DNA of 43,058 nucleotides from a virus, in the IMG/VR virus record IMGVR_UViG_3300033153_007400, positions 1 to 43,058 of that record, one strand, 5' to 3'. Every line of letters begins with the position of its first letter. Within the stretch, counting starts at the first letter, position 1. The notes below the pieces were generated by a model. It worked only from the letters and a program-made list of their open reading frames with translations. It ran no database searches and was not told the origin of the DNA. Positions 19,068-27,147 of the stretch are shown here, piece by piece. The position numbers and the translations under genes were made by a program.

Positions 19068-20027
19068 ATGGGAGCACAAGGTTTAGGTTCAAGGGCGATT
19101 ATAGGATCGTTCTACAACATGCTGGAGACGGCGCTAGGAACGTCATGGCTGGATGCGATCTCGATGTACTTTACTTCGGACCAGGCGGAGGAGACGTACA
19201 AATGGCTCGGAATGACCCCGGCGATGCGGGAATGGATCGGCGGCAGGCAGGCGAAGGGGTTCCGCGAAAACGGCATTACCATCGTCAATAAGAAATTCGA
19301 GTCCACAATGGAAGTGCCCTGCGACTGGCTGAGGCGGGACAAGACGGGCCAGATTATGATCCGCGTAGGCGAATTGGCGAGAAGGGCGGCCGAGCACTGG
19401 GGCAAGCTGGTCTCGACCCTCATCATGAACGGGACCGGGGATACGAACGGGACGTGCTATGACGGCCAGTATTTCTTCGATTCGGACCACTCCGAGGGCG
19501 AGAGCGGGACGCAGCTTAACCTGCTGACGAATACGCAAGTGGCGGCATTGGACGTGACCACGCCGACGGCGCCGACGCCGGCGGAGGCGGCCGCGGCGAT
19601 CTTCGGAGTGATTGGGTATATGCTCAATTACAAGGACGATCAGGGCGAGCCGATCAACGACGGGGCCAGGGAGTTCCTGGTGATGACCTCGCCTGCTCTT
19701 TGGGTCCACATGGCGCCCGCTCTTTACAGCCCGCTTGTCAGCAGCGGCGAGTCGAACCCGCTGATCGGCGTTATCAATAACAGCGACTTCAAGGTCCGGA
19801 TAGTGGCGAACTCGCGGCTGACGTATACGACGCAGTTCGTGACGATGAGGACGGACGCGAAGACCAAGCCGTTTATTCGGCAGGACGAGGAGGGGATTCG
19901 AATGGCCGCTATCGCGGAGGGGTCGGAAGAGGAGTTCAATAACGACCGGCATTTGTACGGCGTTAAGGCGGTTCGGAACGTCGGATACGGATACTGGCAG
20001 CAGGCGGCGCACGCGACCCTAAGCTGA
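19068..20027 (+). CDS. major capsid protein, Mu gpT-like
   Basis: A 319-residue capsid protein. Length and phrases (WLGMTPAMREWIGGRQAKG, FESTMEVPCDWLRRD, DGQYFFDSDHSEG, FLVMTSPALW, YGVKAVRNVGYGYWQQAAH) match the Mu gpT head-subunit family, which has an HK97 fold. ATG at 19068 follows TTGGAGTTTGATC. It pairs oddly with a lambda-type portal and terminase, so the head module is mosaic. The C-terminus fits the usual end of the family. The palindrome 20028-20042 begins at the stop. Confidence 0.88.
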   Translation: MGAQGLGSRAIIGSFYNMLETALGTSWLDAISMYFTSDQAEETYKWLGMTPAMREWIGGRQAKGFRENGITIVNKKFESTMEVPCDWLRRDKTGQIMIRVGELARRAAEHWGKLVSTLIMNGTGDTNGTCYDGQYFFDSDHSEGESGTQLNLLTNTQVAALDVTTPTAPTPAEAAAAIFGVIGYMLNYKDDQGEPINDGAREFLVMTSPALWVHMAPALYSPLVSSGESNPLIGVINNSDFKVRIVANSRLTYTTQFVTMRTDAKTKPFIRQDEEGIRMAAIAEGSEEEFNNDRHLYGVKAVRNVGYGYWQQAAHATLS

Positions 20028-20042
20028 GTGCCTTATAGGCAC
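20028..20042 (+). repeat. 15-nt palindrome (GTGCCT-TAT-AGGCAC)
   Basis: Perfect stem immediately after the capsid TGA, followed by ATAAGTATTG. Confidence 0.88.
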
Positions 20043-20126
20043 ATAAGTATTGCGTAGCGTTACAGGAAATCCAGGGGCCGGATCGCCAACGGATTAGGCG
20101 GCCCCAGAGATAGAAAGGTTTTGGCT

Positions 20127-20348
20127 ATGACCGAGGAAACGGCGCAGTTGACTGAAGAGGTTTGCAAGGGGCATAGCGGGTTTCACGCGAGGCTCAGCAA
20201 CGTCGAGAAGGACACGGCCGAGCAGTGGACGGCGATCAATAAGATAATGAACCGGCCGCCGATATGGACGACGGTTATTATTTCGCTGCTTACGTTTCTC
20301 TTGGGCTGCGCACTGACATACGCCCGGCTGGCCATAAGTCCATCATAG
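20127..20348 (+). CDS. small C-terminally anchored membrane protein (XhlA-like)
   Basis: A 73-residue protein with a helical N-terminal region (ARLSNVEKDTAEQWTAINKIM) and one membrane span near the C-terminus (IWTTVIISLLTFLLGCALTY, about 47-66). This is the layout of XhlA/haemolysin-type phage proteins that cooperate in lysis. ATG at 20127 with AGAAAGG upstream. It is the best candidate for a holin-type protein in the structural region. It could alternatively be a virion membrane-contact factor. Assignment from topology only. Confidence 0.55.
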   Translation: MTEETAQLTEEVCKGHSGFHARLSNVEKDTAEQWTAINKIMNRPPIWTTVIISLLTFLLGCALTYARLAISPS

Positions 20349-20360
20349 GCCCGTAAGATC

Positions 20361-20564
20361 ATGGCATCGCAAATAGTCATAGAACGAATCGACGAGCTTG
20401 GCAGCGATATACAGAAAGAGCTATTCCTTATGAGATCGGCGAAGAACACAAAGAAACAGACCGCGGCAATCAACAAGGCCGTTACCGGGCTCTATAACTG
20501 GCGGCAGGGGCCGCTGGCCGGATTGGCGGCGGCCTTTGCAGAGACCGAAGGGAGGCCGACCTGA
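20361..20564 (+). CDS. hypothetical small protein
   Basis: A 67-residue protein, helical and basic in the middle (AKNTKKQTAAINKAVTGLYNW). The stop shares one base with the following ATG (TGATG). No family recognised. It probably belongs to the structural operon. Confidence 0.5.
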   Translation: MASQIVIERIDELGSDIQKELFLMRSAKNTKKQTAAINKAVTGLYNWRQGPLAGLAAAFAETEGRPT

Positions 20565-21001
20565 TGCTACCGGCATATTGGCGACTGATTGCCGTAAACA
20601 ACACCGACCAGACCTTGACATACGATAGCGCGGCGAGGCTCGCCGCGATAGTTACTCCCTATAAGTTCACATCGGGGGCAATGGCTCAAGGATCGAATAT
20701 CACGGACGATTTGGGTTTCGATGCAGGCGAGACCATTGCGGCGGCCGCTTCGTCGGAAGGCGATGTGCAGGACAATACGAGTAACTTGTACGTCGGGTTC
20801 ACCGGCATTTTCTCGGCAATCGCGGACGTCAATTTGACGGAGGGGACTATAGATTTGTATATGGAGGTCTCCCCGGACAATACCAACTGGCCGTCCGACC
20901 AGGCGGACTTCGACGTCACTATGGACTGTATTCTTTTAGCCAAACTGAACCTGTCAACGGACGCCGAAGACGAAGGGAGAGCTTGCTGCATAGAGTTTTG
21001 A
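20564..21001 (+). CDS. hypothetical beta-rich virion protein
   Basis: A 145-residue protein that begins WRLIAVNNTDQTLTYD and continues as alternating strands (LYVGFTGIFSAIADVN, TIDLYMEVSPDNTNWPSD). This kind of jelly-roll pattern is common for small fibre or decoration proteins. Start ATG overlaps the upstream TGA. It is followed after one base by the lectin-like gene, so the two are likely partners. Function unknown. Confidence 0.6.
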   Translation: MLPAYWRLIAVNNTDQTLTYDSAARLAAIVTPYKFTSGAMAQGSNITDDLGFDAGETIAAAASSEGDVQDNTSNLYVGFTGIFSAIADVNLTEGTIDLYMEVSPDNTNWPSDQADFDVTMDCILLAKLNLSTDAEDEGRACCIEF

Positions 21002-21002
21002 T

Positions 21003-22391
21003 ATGGCATTTCCAAACCGCATACGCCTGAAGCCGAGACTGGGAACACCGCTGAAGAAGGGCCATCGCCTGTCGAAGGGTCTGATCGGCTGCTGGCTCTT
21101 CAACGAAGGAGGCGGGCAGAGTGCGAACGACCTGAGCGGGAATAATCACGTCGTGACGTTTGCTCACGCACCCGGTAACGTGCCGGGGCTGTTCGGACCG
21201 GCCAAGGAATTTGACGGGGCGAACGATTACGGCTCGATCCCCGCCGCTGTGGCGGACCGAATCGAGCAGGCTAACGCCTTTACCATTTCGGCATGGGTGT
21301 ATAACTCGAACCTCGCACAGGATGGAACGGTGGTAGGCCAATGGAAGTCGGGGGAGAGCCAGTTTCTGCTCTGGATGGATGCGGGCGGCGCGGCGGACGG
21401 GTACGCCTTGATTGTTAGCGATAGCGCCGCGGGGACTACGCGGACATCCACAGATTCGGCCAACGCTATTGCCGACAAATGGCAGCACGTAGTTGCCACC
21501 TGGGACGGCACGACAGTTGCCGTGTACGTTGACGGCGTTCTGAGCAACTCAAATTCCGGGGCGAGAACAATCAGAAGCGCCGCCAATACGATAGGAATTG
21601 CATCGGACGAAGGGGGCGTGGCGGCGCGTTGTTTTCCCGGGATAATCGACCATGTAATGATCTTCGACTGGGCTTTAACGGGCGGAGAGGTCGCCGAGAT
21701 CCATCGCGAGCAGTTTCCGATGTTCGGGCCCGGTCTTATCGAGTTATGGGCGGGGACGGCGGCGGGGCCGGTATCGTCGATGTGCGGCTCTGTATCGGCC
21801 GAATCGAGGTTCGCCGGGTCTATCGGACGCCCGGCGGCGGCCGCGGGCGTGCCGGACTCGGAGTGGGACGAGTGGGTATCGCCGGTCAGCCACGAGGACC
21901 CCGGGAGTGTCTGGATCGACGAGGGGAACGCTTACGACGATAACCTGGTCAACTACGCGCTGGGAAACGAAAAGGACATCGCGCTCATATTGACGCTGGA
22001 CTCGGCGATTCGGAGCAACGCCCTCCGCGTTTATTGGAGTACGACCGGGGCGGACCCTTTCCCCTTTTACGCGGACGTGTACGATGTGACTGCCGCCCAG
22101 TGGGTGCGCGTTATCGAAGACGTGAATCACGACCAGGGGGGCGGGGCGTACACTCTGTTAGAGGCGTTTTTCACCTCTCGCGTGATAGACAAATTCCGCA
22201 TTTATTCCGGCTATGACGGCTACGTTTTCCGTCTCCACGAGATACAGGCGGGCAAGTCAGTCGAGATGGGCGGCGTTATCGAGGCCGAGCCGAGATTCGC
22301 AGGCGATGTGGAGGCGGAGGCTGTATTCGCCGGGTCAGTCGCGGCCGAGCCGAGATTCGCAGGGTCGGTAGCTGTAAAGGAGTGTGCGTAG
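21003..22391 (+). CDS. LamG lectin-domain structural protein
   Basis: A 462-residue protein. Residues about 20-240 are a LamG/concanavalin-like jelly roll: GLIGCWLFNEGGG, EFDGANDYGSIP, FTISAWVYN, WQHVVATWDGTTVAVYVDG, DHVMIFDWALTGGEV. Residues about 285-420 resemble a discoidin-like carbohydrate-binding module. The C-terminus carries repeated AE-x-RFAGSV-type octapeptides, also once at about 262. It is probably displayed on the virion to bind surface glycans, since the gene lies between capsid and connector genes. LamG proteins on phage heads have been seen to decorate capsids in some phages; placement here is inferred. Confidence 0.8.
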   Translation: MAFPNRIRLKPRLGTPLKKGHRLSKGLIGCWLFNEGGGQSANDLSGNNHVVTFAHAPGNVPGLFGPAKEFDGANDYGSIPAAVADRIEQANAFTISAWVYNSNLAQDGTVVGQWKSGESQFLLWMDAGGAADGYALIVSDSAAGTTRTSTDSANAIADKWQHVVATWDGTTVAVYVDGVLSNSNSGARTIRSAANTIGIASDEGGVAARCFPGIIDHVMIFDWALTGGEVAEIHREQFPMFGPGLIELWAGTAAGPVSSMCGSVSAESRFAGSIGRPAAAAGVPDSEWDEWVSPVSHEDPGSVWIDEGNAYDDNLVNYALGNEKDIALILTLDSAIRSNALRVYWSTTGADPFPFYADVYDVTAAQWVRVIEDVNHDQGGGAYTLLEAFFTSRVIDKFRIYSGYDGYVFRLHEIQAGKSVEMGGVIEAEPRFAGDVEAEAVFAGSVAAEPRFAGSVAVKECA

Positions 22392-22394
22392 AAC

Positions 22395-22436
22395 AGGGGT
22401 CAGATGACAGAAGGCAGAAGTCAGAGACAGAAGGGT
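22395..22436 (+). repeat. CAGAAGN heptamer array
   Basis: ACAGAAGGCAGAAGTCAGAG and similar, filling the spacer before 22444. Confidence 0.8.
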
Positions 22437-22443
22437 TAAGACG

Positions 22444-23337
22444 ATGGAGATTACGCGATTCGACCTATTGATCGACAGCGACAACACGATCCATCTTACG
22501 GGCCTCAAGGACAACGATACGGGTAGTTACATCAACGATGCTACGCCGGTCGAGATGAGTCTGTTCCGGCTCGCCGCTCGCAGGCCGGTCTTCATCCTTA
22601 CTCCGAACGCACAGGCTACGGGCGGGACGTGGACGCTTAGCTATCTCGGCTCGGAGACTACGGCGCTGGCCTACAACGCGACGATGGCCGAGATTCAGGC
22701 TGCGCTGGAACTGCTTACCGGCGTTCGGCAGGGCGATATTACGCTCAGCGGCCAGTTGATTTCCGCGGGTACGGGGGGGCTGGTGATCGAGTTTGTAGAG
22801 AGTTTCCGGGAGGTCGATCCGGTGACGTTCGACTTTTCGGATATAACCGGGCCGACCCAGGCGGCGTCAACCATAATCAAGCGGACCCAAGGTCTTTTTT
22901 CGGGCGACGTTATTGACAAGACGGGCGGCAAGGTCGGCATTCCGGTTATCCGGCACGAGGCGGCGAGCGGGGATTTTATCAAGATCGAGGGGGCGGGCGA
23001 GCAGCTCGACGGCGAATATACCGTCGATGCGACAACTTCGGCGGATGAGATCGTAGTGACGGCGGTCTTTGCGGACGTATCCCAGACGCTGACGGGCAGG
23101 GAGCGGCTCTATATCGGCATCGTCAACGGGACGGAGATTCCGATGAGCTACGTATCCGAGTCGGACGGTAATTACAAGGGCATCCTGCCGTATACACTCC
23201 AAGGGCTGATCGCCAACGAGCTGATCGCTACGTCCCACGGCAACGTCGAGATAGGGACGTACCCGCTGTTTGCAACGGCGGTTATGGCGGGCCAGCAGAA
23301 GGTGTGGCAGCGTTTAGGGGTAGCGAAATTCTCATGA
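22444..23337 (+). CDS. hypothetical structural protein with beta domains
   Basis: A 297-residue protein with strand-rich segments. Residues 50-140 (GGTWTLSYLGSETTALAYNATMAEIQAAL) match a module I recall in phage structural proteins in which a 'TG(T)F.L...G..T..L.(Y)(N)A(T).(A.I.(A)L..L' pattern occurs. The C-terminal half (DFIKIEGAGEQLDGEYTV, IPMSYVSESDGNYKGILP) is probably also all-beta. It overlaps the next gene by ATGA. Likely part of the head-tail or decoration set. Confidence 0.6.
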   Translation: MEITRFDLLIDSDNTIHLTGLKDNDTGSYINDATPVEMSLFRLAARRPVFILTPNAQATGGTWTLSYLGSETTALAYNATMAEIQAALELLTGVRQGDITLSGQLISAGTGGLVIEFVESFREVDPVTFDFSDITGPTQAASTIIKRTQGLFSGDVIDKTGGKVGIPVIRHEAASGDFIKIEGAGEQLDGEYTVDATTSADEIVVTAVFADVSQTLTGRERLYIGIVNGTEIPMSYVSESDGNYKGILPYTLQGLIANELIATSHGNVEIGTYPLFATAVMAGQQKVWQRLGVAKFS

Positions 23338-23678
23338 CGAATCCTTTCGATACGGCTTTAGAGAATACGGCGGCGGCGTTTACGACTACGTTCGCCGAGA
23401 CTATCGTTTACAAGCCGCTCGTCGGGGACGAGCGGTCTATCGAGGCCATAGTGACCAGGCATCCGACCGCACAACTCCCGGCCGCTCCGCACGGATACGG
23501 GCCGGAGGCATCTATCGACGTCGAGAATAACGCGGCGACGGGGATATCGACGAGCGAGGTAGATTGCGGCAAGGACCTCGTTAGCTTCCCCAGGCGGATC
23601 GACGGGGCGGCGAGGGACTGGCGGATACCGACGATCATATCGCAGGATGCGGGGAGGGTCTGTTATGAATGCAGATGA
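23334..23678 (+). CDS. head-tail joining/completion-like protein
   Basis: A 114-residue protein: TTTFAETIVYKPLVGDERSI, then AIVTR, and at the end RIPTIISQDAGRVCYEC. This is the beta-barrel pattern of lambda FII-like or other head-tail joiner proteins. Its location between structural and minor tail Z genes agrees. ATG at 23334 overlaps the previous TGA. Its 3' end overlaps the receiver-domain gene by 14 bases. Confidence 0.62.
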   Translation: MTNPFDTALENTAAAFTTTFAETIVYKPLVGDERSIEAIVTRHPTAQLPAAPHGYGPEASIDVENNAATGISTSEVDCGKDLVSFPRRIDGAARDWRIPTIISQDAGRVCYECR

Positions 23679-24060
23679 GTGTCTCATAGACACGGGAGCA
23701 CTGAATATATTGTATGTCGAAGACGATACGGCGTTCGCGATGGCGGTGGCCCAACGGTTTCTCGGCGGCCATGAAGTTGCGTTTGCATCGTCGATTTGCG
23801 CAGCTCGCAAATTACTGGACCGGCCGTGGGACGTGATTCTACTCGATTACGACCTGCCGGACGGCAAGGGCGATACGATCATAGCAGAGATCAGGGCGGC
23901 GGGGGATACGACTATTACTATCGGCGTATCGGCACGGGCCGAGGGCAACCGGAACATGCTCAACGCGGGGGCGAATGCCGTCTGCCCGAAGTCGAGCATC
24001 GAGTATATCGGCGAGGATATCGAAATGATTACAGCGACGCAGGAGGTTGCTTGTGGATAA
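23665..24060 (+). CDS. stand-alone response-regulator receiver domain
   Basis: A 131-residue CheY-like receiver: NILYVEDDTAF gives the acidic cluster (Glu19-Asp20-Asp21), VILLDYDLPDG the phospho-acceptor (Asp61), IGVSA the Thr/Ser switch position (Ser89) and CPKSS the invariant Lys (Lys109). All key residues are present, so it could be phosphorylated. There is no output domain. ATG 23665 overlaps the upstream joiner gene and the 3' end overlaps the tail Z gene, so it is locked inside the virion-morphogenesis operon. A palindrome (23679-23693) encodes residues 5-10. Possible roles: titrating a host kinase, or a repurposed fold in assembly. Confidence 0.85.
   Translation: MNADECLIDTGALNILYVEDDTAFAMAVAQRFLGGHEVAFASSICAARKLLDRPWDVILLDYDLPDGKGDTIIAEIRAAGDTTITIGVSARAEGNRNMLNAGANAVCPKSSIEYIGEDIEMITATQEVACG
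23679..23693 (+). repeat. 15-nt palindrome (GTGTCT-CAT-AGACAC)
   Basis: Perfect stem followed by GGGAG, like 6627-6641 but with a compensatory C-G to T-A pair. Confidence 0.88.
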
Positions 24061-24682
24061 GCCGCTTGTTGAAATCACGTTCGATAAGAAGAAGCTGGAA
24101 AATATCCGGCGGATGCTGGCCGACGTGCCGCGCGGGATGCCGAAGGTAATGTCCAGGGCGATCAATAAGACGGCTACGTCCGCCCGGGCGGAGCTGGTTA
24201 AGCGGCTTCGCGAGCGGCTGAACTTGAAGCAGAAGCGCGTCCGCCAGTACGTACTCAAGCCGACGAAGGCGACGTACAAGCGGTGGATTTCGACTATAAG
24301 ATTATCGCGGCGGAGCATACCGCTAATCCACTTCGGGGCCCGGGCGCTAAAGGGCAAGGGTGTGTCGTTCCAGATATACAAGGGCGGCGGGCGGAAGAGG
24401 ATCATTACCCCGCCGACGAGCGCGTTTATCCAGACGATGCCCGGCAGCGGGCACAAGGGCGTATTTCGCAGGCGGCCCGGCGGGGCCATCGCAGCCAGTT
24501 CGTTAGGGGAAAGATACATATACGAACTCAAGGGCCCGAGTATTGCCACGGCGTTCGAGGGCGCCGCCGGGATGGCGGCCCAGGCGCAGTGGTGGGCGGC
24601 GGGCAAGCTCGAAAAGAATATCGACGCTCAAGTGGCACACGTACTGAACAAGTGGCGATCAGCCGGGAGGGCCGCAGGATGA
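24053..24682 (+). CDS. minor tail protein Z-like
   Basis: A 209-residue protein of the prophage minor tail protein Z (GPZ) type: MPKVMSRAINKTATSARAEL near the N-terminus, RLSRRSIPLIHFGARALKGKGVSF in the middle, then AFIQTMPGSGHKGVFRR. GPZ helps finish the tail so that it joins the head. The GTG start at 24053 is chosen because AGGAGG (24041-24046) lies six bases away. It overlaps the receiver gene by eight bases and the next gene by ATGA. Confidence 0.82.
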   Translation: MDKPLVEITFDKKKLENIRRMLADVPRGMPKVMSRAINKTATSARAELVKRLRERLNLKQKRVRQYVLKPTKATYKRWISTIRLSRRSIPLIHFGARALKGKGVSFQIYKGGGRKRIITPPTSAFIQTMPGSGHKGVFRRRPGGAIAASSLGERYIYELKGPSIATAFEGAAGMAAQAQWWAAGKLEKNIDAQVAHVLNKWRSAGRAAG

Positions 24683-24954
24683 CGCCGGCGATTATCGAAC
24701 CTATTGAGGTTGGCCCCGTTCTTCTGGCGGCGAAGGAATGGAACGGGCGGTTTTACCGTCGCGTCCGATTAGCGGACGGCGGGGTGGTCGAATTGAAGTC
24801 GGCCGTTCGTTTGACGTACGGGCAATGGCAGGACCTGGCCCGCACGGTCGAGGCGGCGGCCGCCGCTGTGCCCGAACCTATCGAGCCGGGCGTGAAGTAC
24901 ATCGATAATGAGCGATACGAATGCACGGAATGGCAGAGGGCAGAAGTCAGATGA
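24679..24954 (+). CDS. hypothetical small protein
   Basis: A 91-residue protein: a short beta start (IIEPIEVGPVLLAAKEW), FYRRVRLADGGVVELKSAVR and then an Ala-rich helix. The last residues (WQRAEVR) are encoded by the CAGAAGN phrases. ATG overlaps the tail Z stop. It probably acts in tail completion because of its position. No family recognised. Confidence 0.58.
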   Translation: MTPAIIEPIEVGPVLLAAKEWNGRFYRRVRLADGGVVELKSAVRLTYGQWQDLARTVEAAAAAVPEPIEPGVKYIDNERYECTEWQRAEVR

Positions 24955-24973
24955 CAGAGGTCAGAAGGCAGAT
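24940..24973 (+). repeat. CAGAAGN heptamer array
   Basis: GGCAGAAGTCAGATGACAGA and following; covers the end of the 24679 gene. Confidence 0.8.
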
Positions 24974-25067
24974 GATATTTAGTACAGAGAAATGGAGCAA
25001 GAACGGGCGGGGCTTTGTAACGCCGGTCAGGATGACCGGCGCAGATCCTTGCCTACTTGTCAAGTAG
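24972..25067 (+). CDS. possible 31-residue upstream frame interrupted by a hairpin
   Basis: ATG at 24972 reads MIFSTEKWSKNGRGFVTPV and on to a TAG at 25065-25067, in the same frame as the large gene starting at 25068. The TAG lies inside the palindrome 25052-25068. Either this is a small coupled leader, or the original start of the large gene was here and the palindrome inserted a stop. No ribosome site is obvious. Confidence 0.3.
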   Translation: MIFSTEKWSKNGRGFVTPVRMTGADPCLLVK

Positions 25068-25068
25068 G
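25021..25068 (+). repeat. composite hairpin-CAGATCC-hairpin
   Basis: CGCCGGTC-AGGAT-GACCGGCG (25021-25041), CAGATCC, then CCTACTT-GTC-AAGTAGG (25052-25068). The first loop AGGAT equals that at 14641-14645 while the stems differ. The last G is the first base of the GTG start. Confidence 0.88.
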
Positions 25069-27113
25069 TGGCGGTTCGGACTTCTATTGGCACTGGTTTA
25101 TGGTCTGCTGCGGGTACGTGGGACACAGGCGTTCCCGTGAACGGGGACAGTGCCGTTATCGCCGACGGCCATACCGTTACCTTCGACGTCGACCAGAGCG
25201 GGTGGGCGAACGGCCTGGCCGGGCTGACGATTACGGGTACTCTTATCTGCTCGACCGAGGCGGGCGATTATTACCTCAAGTGCGCCGCCGACATTAGCGG
25301 CACGGGGCTATTCCAGGCGGGCTCCGCCCAGACGGACCTGCCGATTACTACGACTTTGACAATCGACTTTGCGAGCACCGCCAACTCGATAGAATTAGCC
25401 GACGGCCTGGACCTGCAGCTCTTTTGCACCGAGCCTACTAACAAGATCATCCGCCTCTCCGGCCCCGAGGCGGCGGGCCAGACGGAGCTATCCGTCGATA
25501 CCGACGTTACGGGCGATATTTGGAAGGCCGGCGATACGGTCCATATTAACGATATTGATAATGGCAGCGATTCGGAGGAGAGGATCATCGCTTCCGGCGG
25601 GATTGCGGCCGGTGCGATAACGGTGACGGCGGGGCTGACGAATGCGAAGATACAAGGCGCCTTAGTGATTCTTGTCACTCGAAACATTAAGATAACCGGG
25701 AGCACTGACTACGCTATTAAGAGCGGCTCAGGTGCTAACATCGGGTGCGAGATATCCGGCAACGTGAATGGCATCGTCGGCGGGAGCAATCAGAGAATAA
25801 GCGGGGTGCTCGCCGGCCATAGCTTCGGTATCAATGGCGGGGCCGGCAATATGATACTTGCTGCAATTACAAAAGGCACTTATGGCATCTATGGCGGTGT
25901 TAGGCACACAATAATCGGTACGATCTCCGGGTGCAGCAACGGCATCTTTGGCTGCCATAATTTGAGAATAAGCGGACTGATTTTAGGCAACACCAGGGGT
26001 GTTCGCTCGGGGGGTGGACACATAATAAGCGGAACAACATTCAAGAATACATATGATTTATATGAGATCTTCATTGGCGAATGTTTCAATGTATTATTCG
26101 GCGGAACGACGGAGAATTACAACTACAACGCCTCAAATCCCGCTTGGGTTTACGTCGCCTCTCAGGACCACGATCAGGTGGCCGACGCTTTTAAGGCATG
26201 GTGTCGGGGCGGGATTGTCACCAGCGAGACGGCTTCGCCGCCGGACGGGTATTCGATTTATTATCAGCACGCCTGCGAGGACGCGGACTATCCTTGTTTC
26301 CGGCAGGTGGAGGTGGCTTTAGGGGCTGGTGCTACGCTCGAGGCGATGGCGACGGTTCGGATCGAGAACGGCAAGGACCATTCGGCGTACAAGCCGCGAT
26401 TACAGATAATCGATAAGTTCTCCGATCCGTTGGTTGACTCGAACAATTCGGCCCTTGCCGAGGACCAGGTAGCCACAGCCGTCGGCGACGGTTCTACGTG
26501 GCAGGACCTCGAGGTGAGCTGGGAGAATACGGGCGATACGCCGAGGAAGCTGTTAGTGCGTATAGCGGCGAAGCACGCCGACAGTATAGTGGACGAGGTA
26601 TGGGAGTTCGGGGCGTCGCCCATAGAGGAGCCTCCGAGCGGGGGCGGGGGAGTTACTCCCGTTATCGAGCTGATCGCCGCCGAGATTGCCGATAGGATCG
26701 ACGAGATCACGGTGGCGAACACGTTCAACCAGGACCTGGTCGCGGTGCGGCCGAAGCGCAACGATTTCAAGGATATCCCGCCGGAGAACGGGAAGGTCCT
26801 GATATGGCAGGGAGACGAGGCCCCGCCGGACGCCGAGGCGATAGGGACCGAGGCGTGGCTCCAGGAGTTCCTGCTGATTGCATTAGTGATCGACAGCGAT
26901 GCGGCCGAGACGTCGATAGATACGAGGATCAACCAGGTACGCGCGGATATCGAGAAGAAACTAAAGGACGACCACACGAGGGGGGGAAATGCAATCGATA
27001 CGAAATTCGGAGGGTCGGTGAAATTCGACGAGGGCGGCGGGTTCACGGGGATCGCCGTGCAGTGCATTGTCCATTATCGAACGGAATATTCGAACCCATA
27101 CGAGAAAGGTTAG
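25068..27113 (+). CDS. beta-helix protein fused to a tail-terminator domain
   Basis: A 681-residue protein. N-terminus: WSAAGTWDTGVPVNGDSAVI with D-G-H-T-V-T-F, a G8-like start of surface beta-helix proteins. Residues about 225-330 form a beta-helix with short I-x-G repeats (ISGNVNGIVGGSNQRISGVL). A carbohydrate-binding-like beta domain follows. From about 530, after SGGGGV, the sequence IELIAAEIADRIDEIT, VLIWQGDEAPP and TRINQVRADIEKKL to VHYRTEY matches minor tail/tail-terminator proteins (gpU or DUF3168 type). No start codon occurs at the joint, so this looks like a genuine fusion. Start GTG 25068 lacks a ribosome site and directly abuts a hairpin. Confidence 0.72.
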   Translation: MAVRTSIGTGLWSAAGTWDTGVPVNGDSAVIADGHTVTFDVDQSGWANGLAGLTITGTLICSTEAGDYYLKCAADISGTGLFQAGSAQTDLPITTTLTIDFASTANSIELADGLDLQLFCTEPTNKIIRLSGPEAAGQTELSVDTDVTGDIWKAGDTVHINDIDNGSDSEERIIASGGIAAGAITVTAGLTNAKIQGALVILVTRNIKITGSTDYAIKSGSGANIGCEISGNVNGIVGGSNQRISGVLAGHSFGINGGAGNMILAAITKGTYGIYGGVRHTIIGTISGCSNGIFGCHNLRISGLILGNTRGVRSGGGHIISGTTFKNTYDLYEIFIGECFNVLFGGTTENYNYNASNPAWVYVASQDHDQVADAFKAWCRGGIVTSETASPPDGYSIYYQHACEDADYPCFRQVEVALGAGATLEAMATVRIENGKDHSAYKPRLQIIDKFSDPLVDSNNSALAEDQVATAVGDGSTWQDLEVSWENTGDTPRKLLVRIAAKHADSIVDEVWEFGASPIEEPPSGGGGVTPVIELIAAEIADRIDEITVANTFNQDLVAVRPKRNDFKDIPPENGKVLIWQGDEAPPDAEAIGTEAWLQEFLLIALVIDSDAAETSIDTRINQVRADIEKKLKDDHTRGGNAIDTKFGGSVKFDEGGGFTGIAVQCIVHYRTEYSNPYEKG

Positions 27114-27127
27114 TGCCTTAGAGGCAC
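27113..27127 (+). repeat. 15-nt palindrome (GTGCCT-TAG-AGGCAC)
   Basis: Perfect stem overlapping the TAG stop of the fusion gene, followed by ATAAGTAAAGGAG, the ribosome site of the tube gene. Confidence 0.88.
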
Positions 27128-27147
27128 ATAAGTAAAGGAGAAATATC

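Noticed and set aside
19143-20012. 289-codon reverse frame opposite the capsid gene
   Set aside because: Arg/Pro/His-rich antisense shadow of a well-supported capsid protein.
24992-25297. 101-codon frame across the start of the 25068 gene
   Set aside because: After the hairpin it is an Arg-rich shadow of the beta-helix gene with no recognisable domain.
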